From positions 1-24,937 of the IMG/VR virus record IMGVR_UViG_3300010151_000150: 24,937 nt of DNA. One strand, given 5' to 3'. The DNA is from a virus. The notes under the pieces were generated by a model. It did not search any database and was not told the origin of the DNA. It worked only from the letters and a program-made list of their open reading frames with translations. A program made the position numbers and the translations under genes. How positions within the stretch are numbered: the stretch's first letter is position 1; every line of letters starts with the position of its first letter. Shown piece after piece: positions 1 to 11,600 of this stretch.

Positions 1-108
1 ATTAGATACATTACTTACATTAGATACATTACTTACATTAGATACATTACTTACATTAGATACATTACTTACATTAGATACATTACTTACATTAGATACA
101 TTACTTAC
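1..108. repeat. Perfect 18-bp tandem repeat, six copies, coding for (VSN)n
   Basis: Six identical tandem copies of attagatacattacttac fill positions 1-108. On the minus strand each copy reads GTA AGT AAT GTA TCT AAT, which is Val-Ser-Asn twice with two different serine codons. A degenerate copy follows at 109-126, giving Asn-Ser-Ile-Asn-Thr-Thr in reverse order. The repeat lies inside the truncated structural gene and starts exactly at the window edge, so the true copy number is unknown. Confidence 0.97.
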
Positions 109-1059
109 ATTAGATATATTAGTAGTATTATATACATCACCTGTTGCATCAATATTAGCATTATTAGCAGCAGTTGTTGTAGTAGGAACATTAGCGGGAT
201 TTACTACAGGACTTGGTGCAGGTGAAGGTTGACCACCAGCATCATCAGTATAATCGCCTAAACGTTTTTTAAACAATCCTGCTGTAATTTTTAATCTATC
301 TGCACCAGGTGCTGCATAATTATTAAATCCTTGAGAATTGTCATTTAAAGTAGGATCTACATCTGCATTAATTATTTCTTCTGTTACAAATAAACCAACT
401 CTATAATTAGATCTATTAGTATATTGATCTAAAAGAATTGTTTCTTTATTTACGTTTACAAATTGACCGTGGAAAAAATATACACCTTCATCAATGTTGA
501 AGGATGCTCCTGTTATTGATGCTCTACTAGGAAAAGTTGAGGCAAATGGTGTACCTGGTTCAATTGTAGAGTTTCCCAATAACCCAGAAAGAATAGTAAC
601 ATTAGAAGTTAATTCTTCTCCATCATCAAACTCTTTATTAGTATTATTTTTAGTATTTGAACCCAAATAATTTACATAGAGAGTAAGAGTTCCCCTTTCA
701 GATTCTTCTGGTCTCAAAACTCTATCAACAATTGCCGTTACACCTGAATTTGATCCTCTAATTCTTGCACCAACCAATTGATCAACATATGCAGATACAG
801 GAACCCCTTGATAATTATTATTAAGCTGGACACCATAATATAATTGGTTATAACCAATATTTCCTGGAATTACTTTAGCACCTTCTTTAAAGAAATGCTT
901 ACCAAATTTTTCAATTTGATTCTGAAGTATAGATTGAAGAGATGTTAATTCTCTAGCTTGTACCGGATATCCTGGTTTAAAAAGGACTTTTGCAAAATCA
1001 TTGTCTGCCTGGAAGTCATCAAAATATGGTGATACGTTAAGATTCGTTTGTAGTGGCAT
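1..1059 (-). CDS. DUF4815-type virion structural protein, C-terminus cut by window edge
   Basis: The reading frame is open from an ATG at 1059 to the first base of the window, so 353 N-terminal residues are visible and the stop lies outside. The start MPLQTNLNVSPYFDDF followed by a KVLFKPGYPVQARELTSLQ segment and QNQIEKFGKHFF matches, from memory, the DUF4815 structural proteins that T4-like cyanophages carry after gene 8. A later NAAPGADRLKITA-like stretch (seen here as NNYAAPGADRLKIT) fits the same family. After about residue 270 the protein becomes a Pro/Thr/Asn/Ala-rich linker and then a (Val-Ser-Asn)n repeat that runs off the window. The start is 6 nt below the gp8 stop, so it is last in the visible late operon. 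It is probably a baseplate or short-fibre component, since it occupies the place of T4 genes 9-10. The exact role is inference. Confidence 0.8.
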   Translation of the reverse strand, partial: MPLQTNLNVSPYFDDFQADNDFAKVLFKPGYPVQARELTSLQSILQNQIEKFGKHFFKEGAKVIPGNIGYNQLYYGVQLNNNYQGVPVSAYVDQLVGARIRGSNSGVTAIVDRVLRPEESERGTLTLYVNYLGSNTKNNTNKEFDDGEELTSNVTILSGLLGNSTIEPGTPFASTFPSRASITGASFNIDEGVYFFHGQFVNVNKETILLDQYTNRSNYRVGLFVTEEIINADVDPTLNDNSQGFNNYAAPGADRLKITAGLFKKRLGDYTDDAGGQPSPAPSPVVNPANVPTTTTAANNANIDATGDVYNTTNISNVSNVSNVSNVSNVSNVSNVSNVSNVSNVSNVSNVSN

Positions 1060-1065
1060 AGTCCG

Positions 1066-2619
1066 TTAGAATTGCAAAATGACTTTAATATCTTCTTTTT
1101 GATTTACAGACCTAACAATAGAAGGTCTATTATCAACATATATAATGTCTCCTGAATATCTTTTAACTTCAGGACCAGAAATACCTTGATCAAATTCTTG
1201 TCCAAGGTAATATGTTCTATTATTTATTGAGGTAGAGACACCAGAAAAAGAGGTATTTATTGCCAAATTAGAACCTGTAGAAGGTACAATCGTCAAACTA
1301 CCCCCAGTAGTAGGACTACTAGTAAATAAATTCTGATTAAATCCCCAAGTAGGAGTAGTTTGTGCTGTACCAACAGTGTTAAAACCAGCCATGGTCCTAT
1401 CTTGCCAATACTTTAAAACTCCAGTAACAGAATCATAATTTATAACTCTACCAACTGCAGTTTCTCCAGTACCGATAGTTTGTTCAAAATATGCATCAGG
1501 AGTAAATGATGCAGTACTATATCCAGTTCCAGTTAACCTAAGAGCATTACAAGCACTTGCTTTATCAATAGTTAAAAGTGCAGCTCCAGTTGATTGTGGA
1601 CTATCAACAACACCAACTCTAGCAATATGGTTACCTGTTATAAAATCAGGATTAGTGTTATCATTTTCAATTCGAGAATATAAAAGCACATTCATAGCAC
1701 CCAATTCCCTATAGATATCAAATCCGTGACCGCCTTGAGGAGATACAATAACATCAAAACCTGGTCGTGCTGTTGTTCCTGTAGGAACTCCGCCAGCAAT
1801 CAAATCAACACTACCATAAGTATAACCTTCCCCTTGATTAGAAACAACTACTGATTCAACTTGTTGATCAGCATCGACAACTACTGTACATTCAGCATCA
1901 AAACCATCCCCCCTAATAGGAACTCTTGTATAAGTTCTATTTGCAGTTCCAACACCCACACCTCTATTGGTAATAGTTATAATTTTAATAGATCCATCTA
2001 CAGCATTTTGCCGTATTGGAGCATGACTAGCATTAGTGCCCCATTCTATCGGAACTGGAATAAAATCACTTGATTCGAATTTTATAATATCACTTGGTTT
2101 AATGGTATAAAGATATTTCCATACATACCCATCACCACTAGCACCAGCAGTTCTTGGTTCTAAATCTGTAAAAAGAGGTTGATCTAATGAAGGTCTACCA
2201 TTAAGATTGTCAGGATCCGTACCGTTTTGAAGACATTCATACACTCTATAATCTTCATTAAGAACAAAAAATGTAGACGAATATAAATTAGTTGCACCCG
2301 AAACTTTTGCCGGATTAGATCTACTAACATCAGAACGATACATGTCATAAGTTGTACCAGAAGACCATATCCTCTTTGGAACAACTTGCCTAACATCATC
2401 AGCATTGATTTTCTTCAATGCAATCATTGTATCCCAATACTCATTTTCGTCACTAAAATTGTCTTTAGGAGCTGGAGGTGTAGTATCCCAATCAGATGCT
2501 ATATCCGTAGGATTAGGTAACCCCACAAAAGAATAAAACGATCTGGTTGAAGTACTTACTCCAGACATAAAGTTTTTCGCATTTAATATTCTGATTTGAT
2601 CAGTTATAATGGCGGCCAT
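1066..2619 (-). CDS. 8: Baseplate wedge subunit, T4 gp8 homologue
   Basis: This 517-aa protein is a homologue of T4 gp8, a dimeric baseplate wedge subunit that binds gp7, gp10 and gp6. Three landmarks match gp8 as I remember it: an N-terminal FYSFVG segment followed by VVPKRIWSSG (T4: VIPRRDW), a central GDGYVWKYLYTIKPSD (T4: GDGYVWEYLFEIPPD), and a C-terminal GDIIYVDNRPSIV ending in KVILQF (T4: GEMIYMENRPPII, ending ILFTF). T4 gp8 is about 334 aa, so roughly 180 extra residues lie mainly between the central and C-terminal landmarks. The extra part includes a VVSNQGEGYTYGSVDL segment like the repeats in the neighbouring giant protein. The gene follows the gp7 homologue after a 32-nt gap that holds a late-promoter-like AATAAATA. 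No Shine-Dalgarno sequence is evident before the ATG. Confidence 0.93.
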   Translation of the reverse strand: MAAIITDQIRILNAKNFMSGVSTSTRSFYSFVGLPNPTDIASDWDTTPPAPKDNFSDENEYWDTMIALKKINADDVRQVVPKRIWSSGTTYDMYRSDVSRSNPAKVSGATNLYSSTFFVLNEDYRVYECLQNGTDPDNLNGRPSLDQPLFTDLEPRTAGASGDGYVWKYLYTIKPSDIIKFESSDFIPVPIEWGTNASHAPIRQNAVDGSIKIITITNRGVGVGTANRTYTRVPIRGDGFDAECTVVVDADQQVESVVVSNQGEGYTYGSVDLIAGGVPTGTTARPGFDVIVSPQGGHGFDIYRELGAMNVLLYSRIENDNTNPDFITGNHIARVGVVDSPQSTGAALLTIDKASACNALRLTGTGYSTASFTPDAYFEQTIGTGETAVGRVINYDSVTGVLKYWQDRTMAGFNTVGTAQTTPTWGFNQNLFTSSPTTGGSLTIVPSTGSNLAINTSFSGVSTSINNRTYYLGQEFDQGISGPEVKRYSGDIIYVDNRPSIVRSVNQKEDIKVILQF

Positions 2620-2638
2620 TTTGACAGATATTTTTCTT

Positions 2639-2646
2639 TATTTATT
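2639..2646 (-). promoter_or_regulatory. Putative T4-type late promoter before gene 8
   Basis: The minus strand reads AATAAATA here, one base from the T4 late consensus TATAAATA and compatible with the looser NATAAATA form described for cyanophages. It lies in the only real gap of the structural operon, 19 nt before the gene 8 ATG. The 8-mer is common by chance in AT-rich DNA, so position is the main support. Confidence 0.5.
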
Positions 2647-2651
2647 AAAGA

Positions 2652-5600
2652 TTAAGTAGTATAATTTTTATATTTCAAAGGCTTGTACCTTTGTACTATC
2701 GCAGAGGTATGAATACCAGTAGCTGAGATAGCCGTAGTTACTCCAATTGAACTACCAACAACCTCTGTTATGCTACTTGCAGCAACTCCTACACCATCTA
2801 AAGTATAAGATTGGAAGGAATTAATACCTGCTCTGGAAGGTAATGTAATTACTCCCCAACTATAATTACCATAGAAATCAGATGTTCTTATTCCTACAGT
2901 TCCATACCAACCTGCTGGAGTTGATCCAACACCAACAGTAACTCTTCTTACATATGTAGATATACCCAGAACAGAGGTTGAAATACTAACTGCTGTGGTA
3001 ACCTTATAAACGTTATCAGCAAAGTGAGTTCCTATTCCATAGGTACTAGATCCATCCAAGGATGTTATTGATGTTGTTGCAATACCCACATTAGAATTTT
3101 CAATTATGAAATAATCATTAACGCTCAAAGAACTCAAACTTAATCCAGTTCCAACATAAGTTGGTTGTCTTAAATAAGAATCATATGGTATATGAAGATC
3201 AAACATAATTTGATTACTAGTGGTAGTTCCAAATCCAACAATTACACCACTATCTCCCACATAGCTACTTACTATATCTACTTCATCAACAGATGCTGGT
3301 GGAGAAATAAGAACTTGTGGAGTTTCCTCTGGACTATACCCATAACCACCGGATGTGACTGCAATACCGGATATTGTTCCATCAGCAGCAATTGTTACCG
3401 CTCCGTAAGCAGTCCATGTAGTACCAATTCCAACTCCTCCTTGTCCTGATCCCGTAGCACCAATAGAAACTGTTGCAGTAGTATATCCAACACCACCATC
3501 AGTAACAGTAATAGCAGATATTGTTCCACCAGTAGAAACTGTTGCAGTAGCAGCGGCAGCAATCTTGCTTTCCTGTCCAACAAAACTAATCTTATCTTGG
3601 AAAGAAAGACTAATTCCGCTTTCATTATTAGGATCAAAGAATGGTCTTATATTATCAACATATATTGCAGTTGAACCTACACCAACTGTCTTAATTAGAT
3701 AAGCAGCTGGATAAATGTTGGGTTCATATAGTTCTCTATCTTTCGCTACTTCTTTATCGTTAATAATTCTATCTTCGGTTTGACGAACCCAAATAACAGG
3801 TCTCATCAAATTCTCATCTGTAGTATTACCTGGTCCAAAATAAGGAACCGTAGTAACAGTATCTGTAGAATCTACTCTTGCAACCTCTCTTTCATCTTCA
3901 TCCATCCATGCTTGTTGATTAAGACCTGCTTTCCAACTAATTGTTGAATCAGCCTCAATCATTATATCATCTCCTGGTTTAACAGTCTCCAGAATCTCTA
4001 CAGAATTAACATCTACCCCAGCAGTCCCCTTATAGAACATAATCTTACAACTATCACCAAATTTAGGTGCTTCTGTGAATGTTAATAAACTACCTCCCTC
4101 AAATTTATATGCTTTACCTGGGATTTGTAGAATATCATTAACAAAGATAAGAAGACAATCTTGAACATTAATTTTAGAACCTTTAGCAGATAGAATAGAA
4201 AGAACTGCTCCATTTTTCTTAATCTGGAAAGTAAGTGTCTCTCCATCAAATAGATCTTCTATTTTATCAATCATATCTAATTCACCAAAGCTCCATCCAG
4301 TAAATTCATCACTAAATATCTCATCAACAGTAAGTTGAAACTCTTTGGAACCAAAATCAGCAGTAGTTGGTATTCCCGTCAATCCACCAACTGGAACTGT
4401 TAAAATTTCACTATTACCATAACCAAATCCAAGATTTGTAAGGGCAAAATCAACTACACTAGATCCTTGTCCAACAACTACATCAATAGTAGCGGTAGTT
4501 CCTACTCCAGTGACAGAATCAGAACTATAAATCAATGGCATACCCGAATATGATAACGGAGCATCAATTGTTATAAGAGGTGGATTGGATGATGTATGAA
4601 TACCTAATGTACCAATACCACTCACTGAACTAATACCAGTTATATAACCATTATTAATAATTGCAGTTGCAATACCAGTAAAGTAAGTTGCATCCTTACC
4701 TTGAGAACTAATTCCAACATTTACAGTTTGAATTCCTGCCCTATAACCAGATCCACTGTTCCCAATACTAATCGATGAAATTGTTCCAAGACCAGAAACT
4801 ATTGCAGTTCCTCCAGCAGAAACTAGTGGTTGATATCCAAATCCTTCAGTAGAACCCACAGAAATTATAATACCACCAACTGGGAAACTTGATATGCCTA
4901 CGTCATCTTTAAGTATTTTTGCATTTCCAACAAAAGAAAGTGTAGTGATTCCTGCAGTATCATCAAAGGTATAGTTATAAGTTTCTCCTCTACCTTGAAC
5001 AACACTGTTAATTAATATGAAAGCACCTGTAGATATTCCTACAAAATTTGCTCCATCTACTTTAAGATCAAAATTCTTATTAAGTCCATTAAATTCATTA
5101 GAAATACTATCAATAATATAATTAGAAGTATATGGTTCTAATGTACCATCAGTAATTCCAGAACGCATAAACATTCTTCCTTGGAAACTGTATCCTGTAG
5201 ATATACCAACCCAATCTCTATCATCGGGTTTATTAGTATCTGTACTTAATGGGGTATTTCCAACAGGAGCATCTACGAAGTTCAAAGTGTTCTCAACAAT
5301 ATTATAAGCACCAATAACTTTAACTACCTTAGTATCTGTAGCAAATCCAGCAATCTTACTACCCATCCATCCTCTATCTACTCGAATAGCATTAGTAGCA
5401 CCAACACCAATCGCAGTAATTTGCATTATCTCACCAGTATCAGCAGCACCTACTCTAACTAAATCATCAGCAAAGAAAGAAGTAATTCCAGAGAAGTAAA
5501 GAAGATCATCTGTTGTAAATGTAATATTAGATAGATGAGTAGTAGTTGCTGTAGCTACAACAGGTGATTGAATAACATTATCAAGACCAATAACAACCTT

Positions 5601-8600
5601 TGCATTAGCATCCTTCGCAGTAAATCTATGAGATGATCCAATACCAACACTAGTAAAGTTTAAAGATTCTGGTATAACTTTAAGAGCATTTTCAGCACTA
5701 GATGCCAATCTTATAGTATCATCATCAACTTTAATAACATATACACTGGAAGGTGTTTTATCGGTTGTACCAATACCAACACCACCAGATTCTCCAAAAG
5801 AAGTAGAACCAATTCCAATTGCTTGTGTAGCACCAATTCCAGAATGTGTATAATTAACATTCTGCCCAGTAACAAAGAAGTGATTAGGAAGGGTTATTGT
5901 ACTTGACCCTACACTTACAACCGTAGAAGCATTACCAACAAAATCCCTATTGAAAATTTCTTCCTTATTATGAGTTAACGGGAAGTCTCTCTTAATGTCA
6001 TTTAAAGTTCCTCTATACGTCGCATAATCTGTTTCAATAGTACCATTATTAAAATCAATAGTATCTTTATCATCGTCTTGAATCTTCAATGCATTCATAT
6101 AAGTATTAACTTGACAATCAATATTTGCATTCGGTGTAAATGTTGCCTCACAATAAGAAACACCACCTTGATTCATCTGCAATCTACTTCCAATAGTACC
6201 TAATCCTGCAAGAGTTTCTATATTAGCCCATTCAGTATCATAAGCAGTTCCAATTCCACTTTCTTCACTATAATCTTCTAAAACAAAGAACTCAGATAAT
6301 TGATGTTCAGTATTTGTGGTATCAGTTACTTGAACTATAAAATAAGCACCATCATAACCATCAACCTCAGGGTTAAATTGAGTTGGGAAACTTCCAATAC
6401 CAACAGGAATAGGAGAACCAGCAGCAGCAATAGTAGTAGTCCTTGATTCAAGAAGAGCATGTTTCATACTAATGGTTCCAATACCAGTAGTAGTATTTCC
6501 AATTGCTACTTGCATAGTATTAACTATACAAGTGGTTCCAATTCCAGCATTTGGATGGAAATCAATTTTGACAGTTCCACTCTCAATGTAAGCAGAGTAA
6601 GTTCCAAATCCTTGAGCAAGATTTGCTGAACTAGTAACCATCTCACCATATTCTAATAAATCTACATTAGTTCCATCATGAAGAATATTAAGTTCCTCAA
6701 ATTCCCAATCCTCACTATTAATTGTTGATCCATCTCCACCAGCATCTGGTGTTATACTAACCAAAACTTTAGCAGAACGATATGTTGTAGCAATACCTAC
6801 AACTGTAGTAGTAGTTGCAGCGGCAACTTTTGTACTTGTTGAATCAATATAAACACATCCCAAACTTGTAGTACCTATACCCAGATAATTGTCATCTAAA
6901 TTATAAGCTAAAGTAGTAACATAGTAATCATTCTTCTTATATCTGGTAGGATAGAAAAGAACTTGACCTTCTGTACCAGAAACTTGGAAATCAAATGAAC
7001 CAAGATCATAAACATTATCAATTTTGGCATATTGGTTAATATATCCAAAAGTACCATCATGAATAAGATCAACTATCATTAATTGTCTTTGACCCGTATA
7101 TCTTTGGTCTTTAATTAATGTGAAATATTTCTTTGCTCTATGCTCAGTTAAAGTAAATGTATCAATTATACCGTAAATAGTTGGTCGTGGATTACTATTA
7201 AATGTTCCACTGAAATCATCTATAGTAAGAACTCTATTGGTTTGAGAGTCTTCATAATCACTAAGAACTCTATTTGCAAATATAACTTCATCCGATAAAA
7301 TAGAACCACCTTCACCTTGTGCTCCACCACCAACTTTTCTATAATTTTCTCTGACCAGATCAAAATCAGATACCGCATTCATATTTCCAATACCAATTAT
7401 ATCATTAACTGCATCAACTGATGTTGTTTCAGTAGATAATCCAACACTCATCATACTCTCACCAGTAGTAGATTCTAACTGATAGTCAGAAAACTTTTTA
7501 AATCCTGAAGTATGATTTAATGTACCTACAGGATCCTTCCAAGTATCATAATCAACCTTGGATTTAAGTGAATATGAGAAGTTCTGATAGTAAAAACTAT
7601 CTTCTATTTTTTGTAGAGGGTAATTTAATACTCCAGAATCAGTTTCCCATCCATGAAATACCTTAGCCCAAGCACCGAAATTAAGATCTGCAGCGTAAGT
7701 TTCTACTCTATCGGCACGTCCATGAACATGCGATGCTTGTCCAATAAGAACATCTCCTTTCTTTAATTCGTCAATAGTAGATACTTTTAATAAACCAACC
7801 TTTTTATCCCATCTATCGACAATACCACTTTTCCCATTTAGAGTCCCATCATCTACTTTTACTATTTCTCCTTCTAAATAATCAGTTTGCTCAACCGCAA
7901 TATTAAATACTGGCCAATTCTTCTCTGCTATAACTCTTCCGGCAGAACTAGGGGCATGGAAAACACCAGGAGTCTCTCCATCACTTAAATGATCTTTAAG
8001 ACTATAAGCAACCGTTCCAATTCCTCCAATGTTTTCATCAACTGCGATTAAAGGGAAAGTGTTATAATTATAACTTGCAGAATTATATCCAGTTCCCGTA
8101 GATCCAACACCAACACTAACATTCTCAACTAAAACTCTATCACCCAATTGGAATGGGAAAGATCCTGCAGTGGTAAATCCTACTGCTAAGGTGAGAGTTA
8201 CATCTTTAGTGACAGTATTAAATCCAACAGTAGCAATTCCTACACCATTAGTATTTTCTGTGGGGATAATATACGGAGTAACATTATGAATTCCAAAAGT
8301 ATTTCTAAGAACTTCTACTTTTTGCGTTTTAAGATCATATTTAGCAGCAAATTCATCCTTCAATTGATCAGTTTTACCATCAAAAAGACGTAAATTTGGT
8401 GGCGATGAATATCCCCTTCCAACAGAGGTTATTCCAATAGATTGAACACGAGCAAATTCTTTTATCGATACAATTTGCGGTAATGCAACACTTGGTTCTA
8501 AAGTTGGGTCTGATGGGAAATTATATCCAATATTCTCAACTTCTGTTTTAGTAATTTTACCAATATTATTACTCGTTGCTTCTGCTATAGCAAACTGACC

Positions 8601-11600
8601 CAATTCCGAAGTAATAGACTTAACTCCAGGGATTGAATAATAATTATTACCACCATCAGTTACATTAAATTCTGCTATAGGTCCGAAAGCTGTTTCTGAA
8701 TCAGTTTTATATGTTAAATCAGAAGTAGTACCTGCATAGGATACTTTCTCTGGAGTCGATGCTAAAGTATAAGTGTAAGTATTAGTTGCCCCAACACCAA
8801 TAATATGTTTTCCATTATAAACACTAAGATATGAATTAATTTCATGTCCATTAAGAACATCTCCATCAATATCAATTTCTGATTTTACTTCTGGTAGATC
8901 ACTCTCATATACAGGAAGAAGTCTATAATATAAAGTATCTGGTACATACTTATCAATAGTTAATTCAAGTTTAGCATCAGTATCTATTCCAATTCTCCCT
9001 GATTTTTTAACTTGGAATTCTTTAGTACTTGGATTTTTATTCCATTCCTTTACACAATTATTATCTGCATATAACTGGAAATCAAATGCTGGATACGATA
9101 TTGACCCTACAGTATATGCCAATGAAGAATCTGAAAGATCAAAAGTAATAACAGAATCCTTATATACTGTTATTGGTGGATTTATTGGATTTAAAGTTCC
9201 ACTAGAAGCACTATTTCCAATACTAACAACAATAGGCTTATGTCTCGTAGCATTGTAATAACTGCTTGATAATTTAAACTGATTATCATCAATTGGAACT
9301 ACGTAATAAATTCCCTGATCTTCCAATCCATATGTAGAATGATCAGATCTATCTGCGATATGGACAACTTTTTCAGCTTTAGTAAACCCGTTATCATTTA
9401 TTGTAAAAGTATTTGTTGATGTAGTTACGCCAGCAGTAGTAAATCCAACTGCATCAAGAGTAAGTTTCCTATTATAATCATTATATTTTACTGTAACAAT
9501 ACCAGCATTAGATGGATTAACCCGAACAATAACAGTATCTTTTGGTTGTAATCCATGAGTACCTGCAGTACCTACTGTTACAAGATTTCTACTTAACTTC
9601 CCAGTAATAGGAGTAAAATTGTTATTAAAACTATGATATGTTCCAGTTCCTATTCCGGTAAAGAAAAGTATAGAAGAACTATTACGATGTGTTGATGCTA
9701 TACCACACCAACTTCCAGCTTCATTTATAAAGACCTTACATGTTGCAATTCCCAACTCATCTTTCGATATTCTAGCAGCATAAAGAGTTTCGCCATTAGT
9801 TAATGTTGTACCAGTACCTGCCCAATTTTGGAACGCAGGACTTCCTCCATTTGATCTAGTATCACCAAAGACACTAAGTGCAGCACCCACAACTCCCGTT
9901 GCTGCAGCAGACACCTGAGACTTGCAACATAAAAGTTTTACATTAGATCCTGCAGCTGCTTGACTGGTCTTGGTTGTTGGTAATACTGGTGGTGTAAATG
10001 CTGCAGTATAAATTGCTTCTCCAACAGCATATCTCAGGTTAGAAATTTTTCCTCTAAAATACCTATCTTGAGAAGCAGAAGTTTTATGAGCACCAATATG
10101 AACTACAGTACCAGTACCTGTTCTTGTGCCACTTAAAGTACCAGTTGCTTCGACTACACCATTAATAAAGATCTTTCCAGCAGTATTGTATAAAGATGCA
10201 GCCACATGAGTCCACTGCCCTACAGGACACATCCCAGCTGCAGTTGTTATGTCAAGTAAATCGGTACCAGCATCGTTTTCTACTAGAAGTCTTATATCTC
10301 CATGATTAGTGGAATTAAGGGTCAATCCTATATTAGAAGCACTACCTACAGAGCTATTAAAGATTTGTCCTATTATAGCATTTTGAGGATATATCCAGGC
10401 TTCTACAGTGAAATTATTACTATTACCAAGTTCATAAGCACTATCAGTACTGGTCATATAATCACCAGTACCATCAAACAATACAGATCCCTGTACATCA
10501 ACAGTAGTACCAGCAGCAACAATACCACTTCCATTACCTGGAGAGTATGTAAGCACATCATTATTTTGATACATGTGGTTTTCAATCCACATGGTTCTAG
10601 TGGGAATAAAGACTCCTGTTCTTCCTACCCCAGCAATACCCAATGAACTAAGACCCACATTCTCAAAATAAACTGTAGATCCAATACCAGTAGCAACACT
10701 AGTTCCTACTCCAACATGATGAACTGGGTTGAAATAACGCTGTTCATTTAATTTATTTTCAGTAGTTGTTCTAAATCCAGCATTTATAATAATTTTTCTA
10801 GGATCATCATATAAAGTAGTTCCTATACTATGAGAAACACCCACAGTATTATCCCATGCCCTTATTACTCTAATTCTTGACAATTGTTTGTCTACATTTA
10901 AAACTTTAACCCTCTCAGTACCAATCCCTAGAATATCATTCTCCCTAATATTAGGATATTCAAGAACTCCTCCAACATTAAGAAAAGTAACTATCCCAGT
11001 AACAGAAGTAGACCCTAATCCTGTAGGATTACTTGTACCAACTCCAACCAATTTTAATAAATTAGTCGTAATTCCTACTTTATAAGATCCTTCAATATCA
11101 GAAGAAGTAGTAGATAATCCAGAAACTGAAATTATATCATTAGCTAAGAAATTATGTGGATTTTCACACCACCCAATCCAATCACCATTTACTTTTTCAG
11201 TAGGATAGAATTCAACCCCACTAATAGTACTAGTCGCCACACTTACATTAGTAACAACATCACCCTCAAGTAATGAAATGCTAGCTTTTGCCCCAGAATT
11301 GGGATCATGCTCCATTTGCAATATTCCATTAGTATTAGTAAGACGCGAACCTCTTCTAACTGCTGCAGTGTCACTATTATCAAATATTACCTCATCACCC
11401 ATCTTATACATTTTTCCAGCACTACTAATCCCAACATCCTGAACTGTTCCACGAGTAGTAGAAAGAATATCTACTTTTTGTTTCAACTTATTGGGTATAT
11501 AAGCATATTTGTAAGTGATATCGTCTTCTATTAAATTATAGGGTTCAGTATTCCTAAACCAATTCTCTGCAGAAAGATTAAAATCATCCTGATTTGAATG

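Noticed and set aside
1-108. CRISPR array
   Set aside because: The 18-bp units are directly adjacent with no spacers and are in frame inside a structural gene.
2184-3637. Minus- and plus-strand frames of 70-85 codons inside genes 8 and 7
   Set aside because: They overlap confident gene frames and have low-complexity composition typical of off-frame translation of repetitive DNA.
10302-10646. A 114-codon plus-strand frame
   Set aside because: It is antisense to the LamG part of the giant gene, Ser/Ile/Thr-rich as expected for a complement frame, and has no ribosome site.
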